Of a DNA stretch of 64,000 bases, positions 18,725 through 28,319 are shown one piece after another. This stretch comes from Catenovulum sediminis (GTDB taxonomy: Bacteria; Pseudomonadota; Gammaproteobacteria; Enterobacterales; Alteromonadaceae). The number at the start of each line of letters is the position of its first letter. Positions within the stretch are counted from its first letter, which is position 1. The notes beneath the pieces are model-generated. The model saw only the letters and a list, made by a program, of their open reading frames with translations, was not told the origin of the DNA and did no database searches. Position numbers and translations under genes: made by a program. The stretch covers positions 558,001 through 622,000 of the forward strand of contig NZ_CP041661.1 of assembly GCF_007289895.1 (NCBI RefSeq), given 5' to 3'.

Positions 18725-19591
18725 ATGCAAGCTACAATTTTATCTCAGGTTATATTGCCCGCTTCATTATTTATTATTATGTTGGGCATGGGGTTATCAC
18801 TTAAGTTAACTGATTTTTCCAGAGTATTATTGCAGCCCAAAGCGGCTATTATCGGTATTGCCTGCCAAATGTTGCTACTGCCTTTGGTGGGGTTTATTTT
18901 TGTTTGGCTGTTTTCACTACAAGCTGAATTAGCCGTTGGTTTAATGTTGCTGACATTTTGCCCGGGCGGCGTGACATCCAATATGTACAGTTACCTTGCA
19001 AACGGTGATACTGCGCTTTCGATAAGTTTAACCGCCGTTGTCAGTTTATTTGCCCCTTTTACAATTCCACTTTTAACCGTATGGATGATGGAATTGTTTA
19101 TGAACGAATCACAACACTTTTCATTACCTATTGGCAAAACAATGATTCAATTATCTGCCATCACCTTATTGCCTGTTGCCATTGGTATGTGGTTGCATCG
19201 TCAGTTTCCAGTATTCGCCCATAAAGCAGATAAACCCGTTAAAGCCCTGTCTTTAATTTTTTTATTTTTGATAATTGCGGGTATCGTAGCCAACGAATGG
19301 GAAAACATGGCGGGTTATTTTGTCGCTACCGGTTTAGCAACATTAAGTTTAAATGTCACAACGTTAATGCTGGGGTTTTATTTGGCGAAACAATTTGGTT
19401 TAAATAAACGTCAATCGACCAGTATAGGTATAGAAGTTGGCATTCAAAATGGTACCTTAGCTTTACTCGTAGCCAATAGTATTTTGCAAAATCCAGTGAT
19501 GACAACACCAGCAATCACCTATAGTTTATTAATGTTTGTAACCGGCGCTGTGTTTGCGTATTGGGTAAAAATAGATAATGAGACAGTTTAA
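18725..19591 (+). CDS. Bile acid:sodium symporter family transporter
   Basis: Intact BASS-family membrane protein of 288 residues with about nine or ten helices and the conserved CPGGVTSNMYSYLA and EVGIQNGTLAL blocks. It is last in the GST operon, so it may import or export that pathway's organic acid. It is a distant paralogue of the frameshifted copy at 2341. GGAG just before the ATG supports the start. Confidence 0.9.
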   Translation: MQATILSQVILPASLFIIMLGMGLSLKLTDFSRVLLQPKAAIIGIACQMLLLPLVGFIFVWLFSLQAELAVGLMLLTFCPGGVTSNMYSYLANGDTALSISLTAVVSLFAPFTIPLLTVWMMELFMNESQHFSLPIGKTMIQLSAITLLPVAIGMWLHRQFPVFAHKADKPVKALSLIFLFLIIAGIVANEWENMAGYFVATGLATLSLNVTTLMLGFYLAKQFGLNKRQSTSIGIEVGIQNGTLALLVANSILQNPVMTTPAITYSLLMFVTGAVFAYWVKIDNETV

Positions 19592-19602
19592 TAAGTAATC
19601 GC

Positions 19603-20115
19603 CTAGCCATTTTTATATTTATGCAAGATGCTTTTGGGAATATGGCAGTAATCATTCGGATTGTTAGAAAGTCTGTCCTGATGTTCATCGTCACTTTTAA
19701 CGTAATTGCTGAGTGGTAAAATTTCAACAACCACCTTATCTGCATCGGCCCGACTTTGAATCGTTCGCCGAGCTAACTTTAAATGAGATTGTTGACGACT
19801 GTATATGCCCGTGCGGTATTTTTCACCTACATCATTGCCCTGCTTATTAATGCTATAAGGGTCGATGATTTCAAAAAAGTACTCGATTAATTGAGTTAAG
19901 GTAACAGCATTTGTATTAAAGGTGACTTTTACACATTCGGCGTAGCCATCGTATTCAGAGTCTGTTGTTTGGCTTGTGCCGTTCGCACGGCCTGCTTCTG
20001 TACTGACTACACCGGGCAGGTGTTTCATAAATTCTTGCACGCCCCACAAGCATCCACCGGCGAAATATAAGGTTTCTAGCTGCGTTGTTTCATTTTTCAT
20101 CGCTTGTTTATTCAT
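19603..20115 (-). CDS. msrA: Peptide methionine sulfoxide reductase MsrA
   Basis: Repairs methionine-S-sulfoxide with thioredoxin. The 170-residue cytosolic protein has the active-site block FAGGCLWGVQEF (GCxW; the catalytic Cys is nucleophilic) and the conserved YDGYAECVKVTF and YRTGIYS segments. Convergent with the transporter and divergent from a TonB receptor. ATG 20100 is an alternative start. Confidence 0.95.
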   Translation of the reverse strand: MNKQAMKNETTQLETLYFAGGCLWGVQEFMKHLPGVVSTEAGRANGTSQTTDSEYDGYAECVKVTFNTNAVTLTQLIEYFFEIIDPYSINKQGNDVGEKYRTGIYSRQQSHLKLARRTIQSRADADKVVVEILPLSNYVKSDDEHQDRLSNNPNDYCHIPKSILHKYKNG

Positions 20116-20232
20116 AAATGATTATCAAATGCATTATTTTAAATTTGCTATACAATACCACGCAAATTTACCTATGTGATTTTTCAATCGTCCTCAGATT
20201 TATCTTCTATTTTGCGTAAAAGAGAACATTAT

Positions 20233-22101
20233 ATGATTAGAGCTGTACAAATAATACTGCCCACTTTGTTATGTAGCCTTCCTAATTTTGCACTTGCTGC
20301 AGACAACACAAAAAACACACAGGAAATCGAAAAAATTACGATTGAAGCTTCTGCTACCGCGAACAAAGTTCCAGTGGGTACTTTTGATGCTCCGGTTTCA
20401 AATTTAGAATATGATCCCAGAGTTGATTTGCAGTCGCGCAACATGGCCGAAGCACAAGCCGATGTCACCATCCGGGGTGGCATATTTGAAAACACAGGTT
20501 TTCGAGTGGGCAGCGCTACGTTATTTGATCCACAAACGGGTCATTACGTTTCTGAAATTCCAATTGCCCCACAAATGTTACAAGGCCCTTATATTTTAAC
20601 CGGTGCTGATAATGCGCTTTATGGTGTCAACAGTTCAGTTGGCACCGTCTCTTTTGCTTGGAAACCCATTCAAACCGCAGGTAGTTTATCTGTTGCTGCA
20701 GGTAATCATGACTTTAACTTACAAAGCATCCATGCCGGTTATCAAATGCCCTTAAAAAACGTTAACGATTGGAATTTGGCTTTTGAAGGGGAATATTCCC
20801 GTTCTGCCAGTGATGGTACGGTAAAATTTGGTGATCACGATTTTAACCGTGCATCAGCTCGCATTCAGCTCACCAGCTCAAATACACAAACTGATTTGTT
20901 TTTTGGGGTGCAGCATAAGTTTTTCGGCTGGCCAAATATGTATACACCGTTTAACGTAAACGAAACCGAAGATCTTAAAACACGATTAATTATCCTGAAT
21001 CATCAACACACTTATGCAAAAGACAGTCGTTTTGAAGTAACAGCGTACACCCGTCGCCATAATGACCACTATATTTTTTCACGCGAGAATCCCGAAACAT
21101 TTCAGTCGTTTCACGAGACGAATGTGGATTCACTCGCACTTGCAGGGCGCCATTCTATAAACGAGTCTTTTGCCCTTAATTATTCATCACAGTTGTTAGC
21201 AGACGAAATTGAATCCACTTCACTTGAAAACAACTTTACTTCTCGCAGCTATTTTAAAGCAAGCATACTGCCTGAATATCAAATCGATTTACAAACCGAC
21301 CAAGTACTCACAATGCGCTTAGGCGCAGCGTTTGATGATAGCAACCGAGATGATTCACAATGGTCTTTGTTAGGTGATGTCGCATGGCAAAAAACTCAGG
21401 CGGATGGCTCGGCAAAAACGCTTTACTTTTCCTACGCACAAGCCAGTCAAGTGGCGGGTTATACTGCAATAGGTGGCAGCGACAGCGGCGGTTTATTCAG
21501 AAGTAATTACAATTTAAAACGTGAAACAACCACAAATATCGAGCTTGGATTATTTCTGGACGAACACAACTGGCGTTTAAATTCAGCAATTTTTTATCGT
21601 CAAGATAATAACTTAACTGACTGGACCTTTAGCTTTGATTCAACCTCGGCTCGTGTTGCTAACCCGGTAGATATTGACACGTTAGGTTTGGAGTTTTTCG
21701 CTACCCAATACTTCGACTCGGCTGAAATCATTGCCAGTTACACCTATTTACATAAATCGGAAGATTATGGCTCTGAAGAGATTGACGCAAGCTTTTATGC
21801 TTTAAACTTTCCTGACCATAGAATAACCTTAGGTGCAATATGGCGACCAATGGAAATACTTGAGTTCAGAATAGATAATGAATGGCGCAAGCAACATGAT
21901 AATCCATTAAGAGCCAGTAGCACAAATAGTCAAGATGAAGCCTTGTTCACGCATTTAACCTTAACCTTTACCCCAAAACAAATATCCGGTTTGTCTATTG
22001 CGTTAGCGGCAGACAATCTATGGGACGAATCCTTTGAAGAAATACCGGGCACGCCGGGCCGCGGAGAACAATACACGGTGAGTGCAACCTATAATTGGTA
22101 A
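20233..22101 (+). CDS. TonB-dependent outer-membrane receptor (short type)
   Basis: 622-residue outer-membrane receptor. The signal peptide ends ALA-AD, a plug domain follows (DVTIRGGIFENTGFRVGS, GADNALYGVNSSVGTVSF), and the 22-strand barrel ends in the aromatic YNW. The start at ATG 20233 has AGAGAA upstream and begins the signal peptide; the frame is open from 20176. A DMT exporter follows 30 bases later, probably cotranscribed. The substrate is unknown; it is unlike the longer galactan receptor at 38784. Confidence 0.88.
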   Translation: MIRAVQIILPTLLCSLPNFALAADNTKNTQEIEKITIEASATANKVPVGTFDAPVSNLEYDPRVDLQSRNMAEAQADVTIRGGIFENTGFRVGSATLFDPQTGHYVSEIPIAPQMLQGPYILTGADNALYGVNSSVGTVSFAWKPIQTAGSLSVAAGNHDFNLQSIHAGYQMPLKNVNDWNLAFEGEYSRSASDGTVKFGDHDFNRASARIQLTSSNTQTDLFFGVQHKFFGWPNMYTPFNVNETEDLKTRLIILNHQHTYAKDSRFEVTAYTRRHNDHYIFSRENPETFQSFHETNVDSLALAGRHSINESFALNYSSQLLADEIESTSLENNFTSRSYFKASILPEYQIDLQTDQVLTMRLGAAFDDSNRDDSQWSLLGDVAWQKTQADGSAKTLYFSYAQASQVAGYTAIGGSDSGGLFRSNYNLKRETTTNIELGLFLDEHNWRLNSAIFYRQDNNLTDWTFSFDSTSARVANPVDIDTLGLEFFATQYFDSAEIIASYTYLHKSEDYGSEEIDASFYALNFPDHRITLGAIWRPMEILEFRIDNEWRKQHDNPLRASSTNSQDEALFTHLTLTFTPKQISGLSIALAADNLWDESFEEIPGTPGRGEQYTVSATYNW

Positions 22102-22131
22102 TCAAACAATCTTTAAGGTAAGCGCAATACA

Positions 22132-23001
22132 ATGATTTATTTGATAATCACAACGCTCATTTGGGCGTTTTCATTCGGAATTATCGGCAACACGCTAAAA
22201 GGATTAGATTTACTTCAGGTTGCCGATACACGCTTACTACTGGCATTTATTGCCTTTTTGCCATTTTTAAAATTTAACACAACCAACTGGCAGGAAAAGC
22301 GACAGCTTGTCCTGCTAGGTGCTGTGCAATTTGGCATTATGTACACTTGTTACTTGTCAGCATTTCGTTTTATTCCTTCACATTTGGTGGCTCTTTTTAG
22401 TGTATTAACGCCATTATATGTGGTTCTAATTAACGACCTTCGTCAGCGCAGTTTTAGCCCTTGGTACTTGCTGGCCACTCTGCTTTCAGTTGCAGGCGCA
22501 GCCGTTATTAAGGCTAAAGATATCGAGACAAATGCAATTTGGCTTGGCTTTATCTTAATGCAAATTGCCAATGTCGCTTTTGCATTTGGACAGGTTTATT
22601 ACCGCGATTGGAAACAAGCGCGCCCACATCTAAAAGACGCAAATTTGTTTGGTTATTTGTATTTGGGTGCTGCGATATTTACCGCCCTGGCGACCTTGAT
22701 TATCGCCAAACAGCCACCGATACCAATGCAAGCCACTTCTGCACAATGGTTTGCTTTAATTTATTTGGGCATCATTGCCTCTGGTTTTGGTTTCTTTTGT
22801 TGGAATAAAGGCGCAACACAAACCTCAGTGGGTGTGCTGGCTGCATTTAATAACGCGGTTGTGCCGCTGGCTATGTTCACTTCGCTCTTTATTTTTGGTG
22901 AAGCAACAGGTGGCACGCCTGAACAATTGATCCGGCTGGCAATTGGTGCTGCATTAATTACATGCGCCGTGGTACTTGCAAATCGTAAAACGCACACTTA
23001 A
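22132..23001 (+). CDS. EamA/DMT-family transporter
   Basis: 289-residue inner-membrane protein with ten hydrophobic helices in two EamA repeats. Family members export amino acids or other metabolites. It follows the short TonB receptor closely. The substrate is unknown. Confidence 0.88.
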   Translation: MIYLIITTLIWAFSFGIIGNTLKGLDLLQVADTRLLLAFIAFLPFLKFNTTNWQEKRQLVLLGAVQFGIMYTCYLSAFRFIPSHLVALFSVLTPLYVVLINDLRQRSFSPWYLLATLLSVAGAAVIKAKDIETNAIWLGFILMQIANVAFAFGQVYYRDWKQARPHLKDANLFGYLYLGAAIFTALATLIIAKQPPIPMQATSAQWFALIYLGIIASGFGFFCWNKGATQTSVGVLAAFNNAVVPLAMFTSLFIFGEATGGTPEQLIRLAIGAALITCAVVLANRKTHT

Positions 23002-23175
23002 CAGGCGCACGCAACAAGCAACACGCAAAAAGTAAGCGGATTTAAAACCTAAACGCGCCCAAGTACTACGCGGCCCCAACGACTTACAAACAATTAACAA
23101 TTGACAGCAGTTTAAAACCCGACAATAATTCACATACAAAAATACACTTTTAAATAAATACGGGTTGTGTCTTTA

Positions 23176-25095
23176 ATGCGTTTTGTCGTTCTCTTTTTGT
23201 ATCTAGTTTTATTGGGCGGTCTATTCGAAGGCCAACTTTACGCGGCTAACCTATCAAATGACAAACCTAACTTTCTTTGGATAGTTTCAGAAGACAATTC
23301 GTATTTCTTTTCACGCCTGTACAACAAACAAGGCGCAGAGATGCCAAATGTAGAAGCGTTAGCCAAAGACGGACTCATTTTTAACAATGCATTTTCTAAT
23401 GCACCGGTATGCTCTACTGCACGGTCAACTTTGGCTACGGGTGTGTATGCATCCAAAATCGCTTTAAATTATCACAGGCGTTATACCGAGAGCGAATTAC
23501 CAGAAGGTGTGCGACCCATCGCGCAATTATTAAAAGCAGAAGGCTATTACACAAGCAATAATGTTAAAAACGACTTTAATTTTGTAGAGCATAAAAACGA
23601 TCCTGTGTGGGATGCATCATCAAATACGGCTAGTTGGAAAGCGCGTGCCAACAAACAGCCATTTTTTCATATGCAAACATATACTACCACACATGAGTAC
23701 AATCTACATTTTCCTGCAACGGATGTCACCCGCAAACCAACAAAGCACAAACCGGATGCAATTAAATTACCGCCTATTTACCCAGATACAGCGTTATTCA
23801 GATATACCTTTGCACGATATCTAGACCAACACCAAGTTTTAGACAAAAAAATTGGCAAATTAATTAAGCAATTAAAAGCAGACGGCGAACTAGAAAATAC
23901 TTTTATTTTTTATTTTGGCGACCATGGTGGTGTGCTTCCCGGCACAAAAGGTTATGTAAACGACCTTGGTTTACATATTCCGCTGGTTGTACGTGTACCC
24001 GAAAACTACCGCCATTTATTGCATCCGAGTATGCAAAAATTGAAAAACACTAAAATTGATGGTTTTATCAACTTTGTCGATTTCGCCCCTACTTTGCTTA
24101 AATTAGCCAATGCCAAAGCCAACCCTTATCATGATGGTAAAGCGTTTTTAGGTTTTGATGTAAGCTTGCAACAGTTAAACCAACGAGATGACAGTTTCGC
24201 CTACGCTGACAGATTTGACGAAAAAATTGATATGGTTCGTACCCTGCGAAAAGGCAATTTAAAATACGTCAGAAATTATATGCCGTACATTCCAAACGCC
24301 TTGTTTAACCAATATCGTTATCGCCAAGCAGCATATCAGCAATGGAAAGACTTGTTTCAACAACAAAAATTAAATGCCGTACAATCTGCTTTTTTCAAAG
24401 CAAAACCAGCAGAGGCTTTGTACGATATTTCTGTTGATCCATTCGAAACCCATAACTTAGCACAAGATCCAAATTATAAATCGCAATTGATTGCACTTAG
24501 AAAAAGGCTAAACAACCAACTAAAATCTATGCCTGATTTAGCGTTTTTCCCAGAATCTCATTTAGCTCAATATGCATTTAAAAGCCCGCACAAATTTGGC
24601 GAGCAGAATATTTCAGAAATTGCTCAATTAATTGACATCGCAAACCTGCAACTATTGGGTTGGTCCCAAGCAAAACCTCAACTCATTAAAGCGCTGAATT
24701 CAAATGCTCAATGGCAGCAATACTGGGCACTCATTGGCTTTACCTATTTTGCACAGCAAGCGGGCGATCAAGTTGATCAGATTAGTAATTTACTTGCTCA
24801 CCCTAACCCTGTTATTGCAGCGCGTGCGGTAGAGTTTTTAACATTAGCGACTGATTACAACCCAAGTATCGTGATACCTCAGTTAATTGAACGTACAAAC
24901 GACACCCTATCGGCGCTAGAAATTATGAATATCGCCACTGTATTGTATGACTTAGAGGGGTACACCTTTGATATCACAACAAAACCAGCATGGCGCGAAG
25001 CGACAAAATCAGATACAAACCAACATTTACAACGCGTTACACACTATTGGACTTCAAGTCGCATCAAATATTTGAAACCAAGTTTGGGAAATTAA
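23176..25095 (+). CDS. Sulfatase-like hydrolase with atypical active-site motif and C-terminal HEAT-like region
   Basis: Secreted S1-type sulfatase of about 639 residues with signal peptide MRFVVLFLYLVLLGGLFEG. The metal-binding block is WIVSEDNSYFF, and a later FYFGDHGGVLPG matches the family. The modification motif reads CSTAR in APVCSTARSTL, with Thr where the CxPxR/CxAxR consensus has Pro or Ala. The last 170 residues are helical and HEAT-like. GTG 23167 is an alternative start. It sits beside non-carbohydrate genes but resembles enzymes of polysaccharide loci. Activity is uncertain because of the motif. Confidence 0.82.
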   Translation: MRFVVLFLYLVLLGGLFEGQLYAANLSNDKPNFLWIVSEDNSYFFSRLYNKQGAEMPNVEALAKDGLIFNNAFSNAPVCSTARSTLATGVYASKIALNYHRRYTESELPEGVRPIAQLLKAEGYYTSNNVKNDFNFVEHKNDPVWDASSNTASWKARANKQPFFHMQTYTTTHEYNLHFPATDVTRKPTKHKPDAIKLPPIYPDTALFRYTFARYLDQHQVLDKKIGKLIKQLKADGELENTFIFYFGDHGGVLPGTKGYVNDLGLHIPLVVRVPENYRHLLHPSMQKLKNTKIDGFINFVDFAPTLLKLANAKANPYHDGKAFLGFDVSLQQLNQRDDSFAYADRFDEKIDMVRTLRKGNLKYVRNYMPYIPNALFNQYRYRQAAYQQWKDLFQQQKLNAVQSAFFKAKPAEALYDISVDPFETHNLAQDPNYKSQLIALRKRLNNQLKSMPDLAFFPESHLAQYAFKSPHKFGEQNISEIAQLIDIANLQLLGWSQAKPQLIKALNSNAQWQQYWALIGFTYFAQQAGDQVDQISNLLAHPNPVIAARAVEFLTLATDYNPSIVIPQLIERTNDTLSALEIMNIATVLYDLEGYTFDITTKPAWREATKSDTNQHLQRVTHYWTSSRIKYLKPSLGN

Positions 25096-25130
25096 AATGA
25101 TCTAATTATTAAATTGATAAACGTTGTATA

Positions 25131-26195
25131 TCAAGACAAAAGTATACGACTAAACTCAGAAAGAAACTCTGATGTATCATTGATATAGTTTGGATAGGCT
25201 TTTTCAATTGATTTAAGATCGCTGCCAGCAACCAAAAGTACATTTACCTCTGTATTTTTTTCCAGCTCCGCATAACGTCGTAGTGCGGCTTCTTTTTTAT
25301 TAGCCGCATACAAAAAGGCGTTGCCTGATTGAGCTTCGTTGTTATATACAAGTAATGTGTAACCCGAACTTTTCGACTTATCTTTTATTTCATCCATTTT
25401 AAACGCACTATTGAATGCATCTAATTTATGATAAGCAGTGAGCAACTCGTTTAATGCGGTTAATTCTTTTTTATAGTCTATTTTTTGTTGTTCTGATATT
25501 TCAAAGGAACCATCTTTAACGGCGAGAAATTCGCCCATAATAAAGAATAACCTCTTCCAATTTGCACTAGCAGCCTGAGGGTTTGTTTTTAAAGTTTCTT
25601 TTTCAATAATGTCAACTATTTCAACAGTAGTTGCCCATAGATGCTGTAGTCTCGTTCTCAACTGAACTTCAATCTGGAAGCCTTTCCACTTATGTTGTTC
25701 AACGTTTGCATAGCTTTTATATACTCTGTGTATACCTCTATAACCAGTAGGTTTTGGGGTTTGAATATAGTCGTATACCTTCACACCGTGCACAGTTCGA
25801 CTGTCATCTAAACTATCACTGAGCTTGTATAAATCCGAAAGTGATTCAACAATTACTCTGCAACCTCCGATATCATGCATACGCTTTAAACTGATCGCGT
25901 TTTCGCTTTTACCATCTAAAGATTGTCTCTGCAGTTTATCAATAATAGTAGGTAGTCGTTTTAAACGCCGTACTATGGTAGCTGTTTCTAATAAGCCTAA
26001 TTTTTTGACGTGTTTCCAAATTAAATTTTTAATTATTTGCAATGGGTATAAATGTGCGGCCCGAAAGTTTTGAATCACACTGACAGCATGGTCATAATCA
26101 CCGTCTTTTTTGCGGATAACACGACCGGCTTTTTCAACTTGCTTTTTAGAAAACGTTAAATATTGTTTTGTTTTTTCGTAGTTTTCATTAACCAT
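25131..26195 (-). CDS. RelA/SpoT-domain protein, orphan alarmone synthetase-like
   Basis: 354-residue cytosolic protein with a single RelA/SpoT nucleotidyltransferase domain (about residues 80-215): GGCRVIVESLSDLYKL, TGYRGIHRVYKSY and the catalytic-loop block IEVQLRTRLQHLWATT. There is no HD hydrolase, TGS or ACT domain, so it is not a long RSH. Some such single-domain proteins make (p)ppGpp and others are toxins (toxSAS). No antitoxin-like gene adjoins it. The C-terminal 130 residues are unrecognised. Confidence 0.82.
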   Translation of the reverse strand: MVNENYEKTKQYLTFSKKQVEKAGRVIRKKDGDYDHAVSVIQNFRAAHLYPLQIIKNLIWKHVKKLGLLETATIVRRLKRLPTIIDKLQRQSLDGKSENAISLKRMHDIGGCRVIVESLSDLYKLSDSLDDSRTVHGVKVYDYIQTPKPTGYRGIHRVYKSYANVEQHKWKGFQIEVQLRTRLQHLWATTVEIVDIIEKETLKTNPQAASANWKRLFFIMGEFLAVKDGSFEISEQQKIDYKKELTALNELLTAYHKLDAFNSAFKMDEIKDKSKSSGYTLLVYNNEAQSGNAFLYAANKKEAALRRYAELEKNTEVNVLLVAGSDLKSIEKAYPNYINDTSEFLSEFSRILLS

Positions 26196-26306
26196 CGAAA
26201 CGCCTTGTGCCTAAGTCTTTCTGAACGCCTTATCTTACTACTTAGGTAAAAATAAAGCTAACGAGACACCTCCCTATTTAAACCAATCTAAAACTTTTCT
26301 AGAAGA

Positions 26307-26819
26307 TTAAACAGGTAGCTTCTTTGCCAACTCGATATCGTTAAGAACAACGTCATTTGCAGTTTCTTTACTGATTTCACCTGTAGGTGTGAAACCTTGT
26401 TTTGTATAAAAGTTTAATGCGCGTTTATTGTTATCCAGTACCCATAACGAAATGCTTTGGGCTTTCGATTCGCAAAGCATTTGTTCACACTTATTGTAAA
26501 GTTTTTGACCGATACCATTACCAATGTTGTCAGGATCTATGTAAATAGAGCTCAATTCATATACTGCTGTGCCTTTTAACTTTTTAGGTTGACCAAAACA
26601 CAGAAAACCGACAACTCCGTTACTATTGTCCGCAACAAGAACTTCCGCTAAGTTGTGACCAATGATGCTCGACCACAGTTTCTGGCGTTTTTCTATTGTA
26701 TAACTTTCGATAAAACTTTGAGGCATCAGTCCCTTGTATGCATATGCCCAAGAATTTACATGTATTTGTGCGATTTTATCAACATCACCCATCAATGCTT
26801 TTCTAATTGTAAATTTCAT
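26307..26819 (-). CDS. GNAT-family N-acetyltransferase
   Basis: 170-residue acetyltransferase with the acetyl-CoA-binding motif A (DNIGNGIGQKLYNKCEQ) and motif B (LWVLDNNKRALNFYTKQGF). The substrate is unknown. Stands alone on the minus strand. Confidence 0.92.
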   Translation of the reverse strand: MKFTIRKALMGDVDKIAQIHVNSWAYAYKGLMPQSFIESYTIEKRQKLWSSIIGHNLAEVLVADNSNGVVGFLCFGQPKKLKGTAVYELSSIYIDPDNIGNGIGQKLYNKCEQMLCESKAQSISLWVLDNNKRALNFYTKQGFTPTGEISKETANDVVLNDIELAKKLPV

Positions 26820-26896
26820 GATTTCCTTATCTACCTAAGATGTTGAAGGTTAGCTGAAAGCAGCTTTACAGGTAATTGCGATGCGTGATACAAAAA

Positions 26897-27364
26897 TCAC
26901 TCGATATTATGCTTTTTAAAAAAGGGTTTTAACCGGCTTAATAGTTGGGCTTGTTTTGATTGTGCTTCTGCCATTCCGATTTGAGCGCCCAGTTTCATTA
27001 ACTCCGGAGATTTTTGAAGAAACTTTTGTCCAACTGGTGTCTGGTAGAATTTTGTGACTTGCTGTATTTCTTTTTCAGTAAAGCTTTGAGCGTATAGCTG
27101 TTTAATTTTGTCGATGACTGCAGTGCGATCAATATCTTCATTAAACCATGTTCTATAAATATTTGTTAATTCTTCTTTTGCTGCGGCGTCTAATTTTAGT
27201 TGACCTGACATTTGGTCGATCACCGGCAGCATCGCTTCAAAGCCGCCATTTAATTGACTATCCATTTGCATAGTTTCGAACATTTTGTCCACTGAACTAT
27301 TGCTTGCATAACCATTGCCAATAGAAAATAAACATAGCAACGCTGAACATAGAATTTTTTTCAT
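26897..27364 (-). CDS. DUF2059 family secreted protein
   Basis: 155-residue exported protein with signal peptide MKKILCSALLCLFSIGNGYA and a DUF2059 region (FNEDIDRTAVIDKIKQLYAQ, KEIQQVTKFYQTPVGQKFLQK). Function unknown. ATG 27364 is preferred over the in-frame TTG 27370 because AGGG lies nine bases upstream. Confidence 0.85.
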   Translation of the reverse strand: MKKILCSALLCLFSIGNGYASNSSVDKMFETMQMDSQLNGGFEAMLPVIDQMSGQLKLDAAAKEELTNIYRTWFNEDIDRTAVIDKIKQLYAQSFTEKEIQQVTKFYQTPVGQKFLQKSPELMKLGAQIGMAEAQSKQAQLLSRLKPFFKKHNIE

Positions 27365-27519
27365 ACCCAATATCCCTAATCATTATAGTTTTAATATTTA
27401 TCCACACGTTTTTATGAATAATTCATTTTTAAGCAGTCAAACAGCTCCTACTTTCGTTTGTATGATCGTTTAACCGCTTAGGTTTCTAATCTAAGCGAGT
27501 TGCCTGTTTTATTGCAAGT

Positions 27520-27915
27520 TTATTTTTTAGTGACAAGACAAGCGTAAAACCCGGTAAAAGTACCATCTTGAGAAAGCGTCATAAGATCAAAATCTTTAGA
27601 AAAGACAAAAGCAACCTCGTAAGCTGATCCATTATCGACACCTTTACCCAGATAAACTTGTTTAGTGATTTTCGTTAATTTTTCTTGAAGGAATCCCATT
27701 TCAGGCTCGTTAGACTCGGATAGCCCTTTTTCAAATGATATTTTTAATTGCCAGTTAGGCCGCCCTTTTTGTTCATACAGGTCAATGCCCCCGCTGCCAG
27801 AATATTTTGTTTGTGCATATCCATATGTCTCACATTTCAACTCTTTTGGCGTTTGTGCACTGGCAGTGCTACACATAATAAAAATGAACAGACTTATTAA
27901 TAATTTATATTTCAT
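27520..27915 (-). CDS. Unknown secreted small protein
   Basis: 131 residues with a clear signal peptide (MKYKLLISLFIFIMCSTASAQ) and two Cys in the mature part that could form a disulfide (KCETYGY and ACLVTKK). No family recognised. Lies next to the REP cluster. Confidence 0.65.
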   Translation of the reverse strand: MKYKLLISLFIFIMCSTASAQTPKELKCETYGYAQTKYSGSGGIDLYEQKGRPNWQLKISFEKGLSESNEPEMGFLQEKLTKITKQVYLGKGVDNGSAYEVAFVFSKDFDLMTLSQDGTFTGFYACLVTKK

Positions 27916-27961
27916 ACATCCTCATTAGATTCTTGGTGCGAGTTTCAAGTTTCACAATCAG

Positions 27962-28030
27962 TGTAGGTCGGCCCTTTAGGGCGACATTGTGCATATTGCA
28001 AAATTTGTCGGGCTGAAGCCACGACCTACA
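27962..28030. repeat. REP-like 69-bp palindromic repeat, copy A
   Basis: Begins TGTAGGTCG and ends CGACCTACA, with inner arms GCCC..GGGC and GTCGGGCTGAAGCC. One of five copies in 27.9-29.8 kb. Confidence 0.85.
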
Positions 28031-28095
28031 TTGTAGTTTTGAGCAACGAGTTTCGAGCTACGAGTTTCAAGTTTCGAGTTTCGAGTTTCGAGCTG

Positions 28096-28164
28096 TGTAG
28101 GTCGGCCCTTTAGGGCGACATTGTGCATATTGCAAGATTTGTCGGGCTGAAGCCGCGACCTACA
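28096..28164. repeat. REP-like 69-bp palindromic repeat, copy B
   Basis: Nearly identical to copy A over all 69 bases and in the same orientation. Separated from it by AGTTTCG/A heptads. Confidence 0.85.
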
Positions 28165-28184
28165 TTGTAGTTTTAAGCTACGAG

Positions 28185-28273
28185 TTTCAAGTTTTAAGCT
28201 ACGAGTTTCAAGTTTCAAGTTTCAAGTTTCAAGTTTCAAGTTTCGAGTTTCGAGTTTCGAGTTTCGAGTTTCA
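28185..28273. repeat. Heptamer tandem repeat (AGTTTCA/AGTTTCG)n
   Basis: About twelve 7-base units, A or G at the last position, filling the spacer between REP copies. Shorter runs lie at 28040-28093, 29573-29603, 29680-29710 and, in the opposite sense, 29800-29858. Confidence 0.8.
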
Positions 28274-28319
28274 CAATCAGTGTAGATACCATCTCTCACA
28301 ATCAGCTTCAAGTCGTTAT

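Noticed and set aside
27976-28218. Minus-strand open frames in the REP/heptad cluster (also 29568-29798)
   Set aside because: The predicted peptides are translated repeats (KLETRS-type units) with no independent coding signal.
28185-28273. CRISPR array
   Set aside because: The 7-base units have no unique spacers and no cas genes are near; it is simple tandem repetition.
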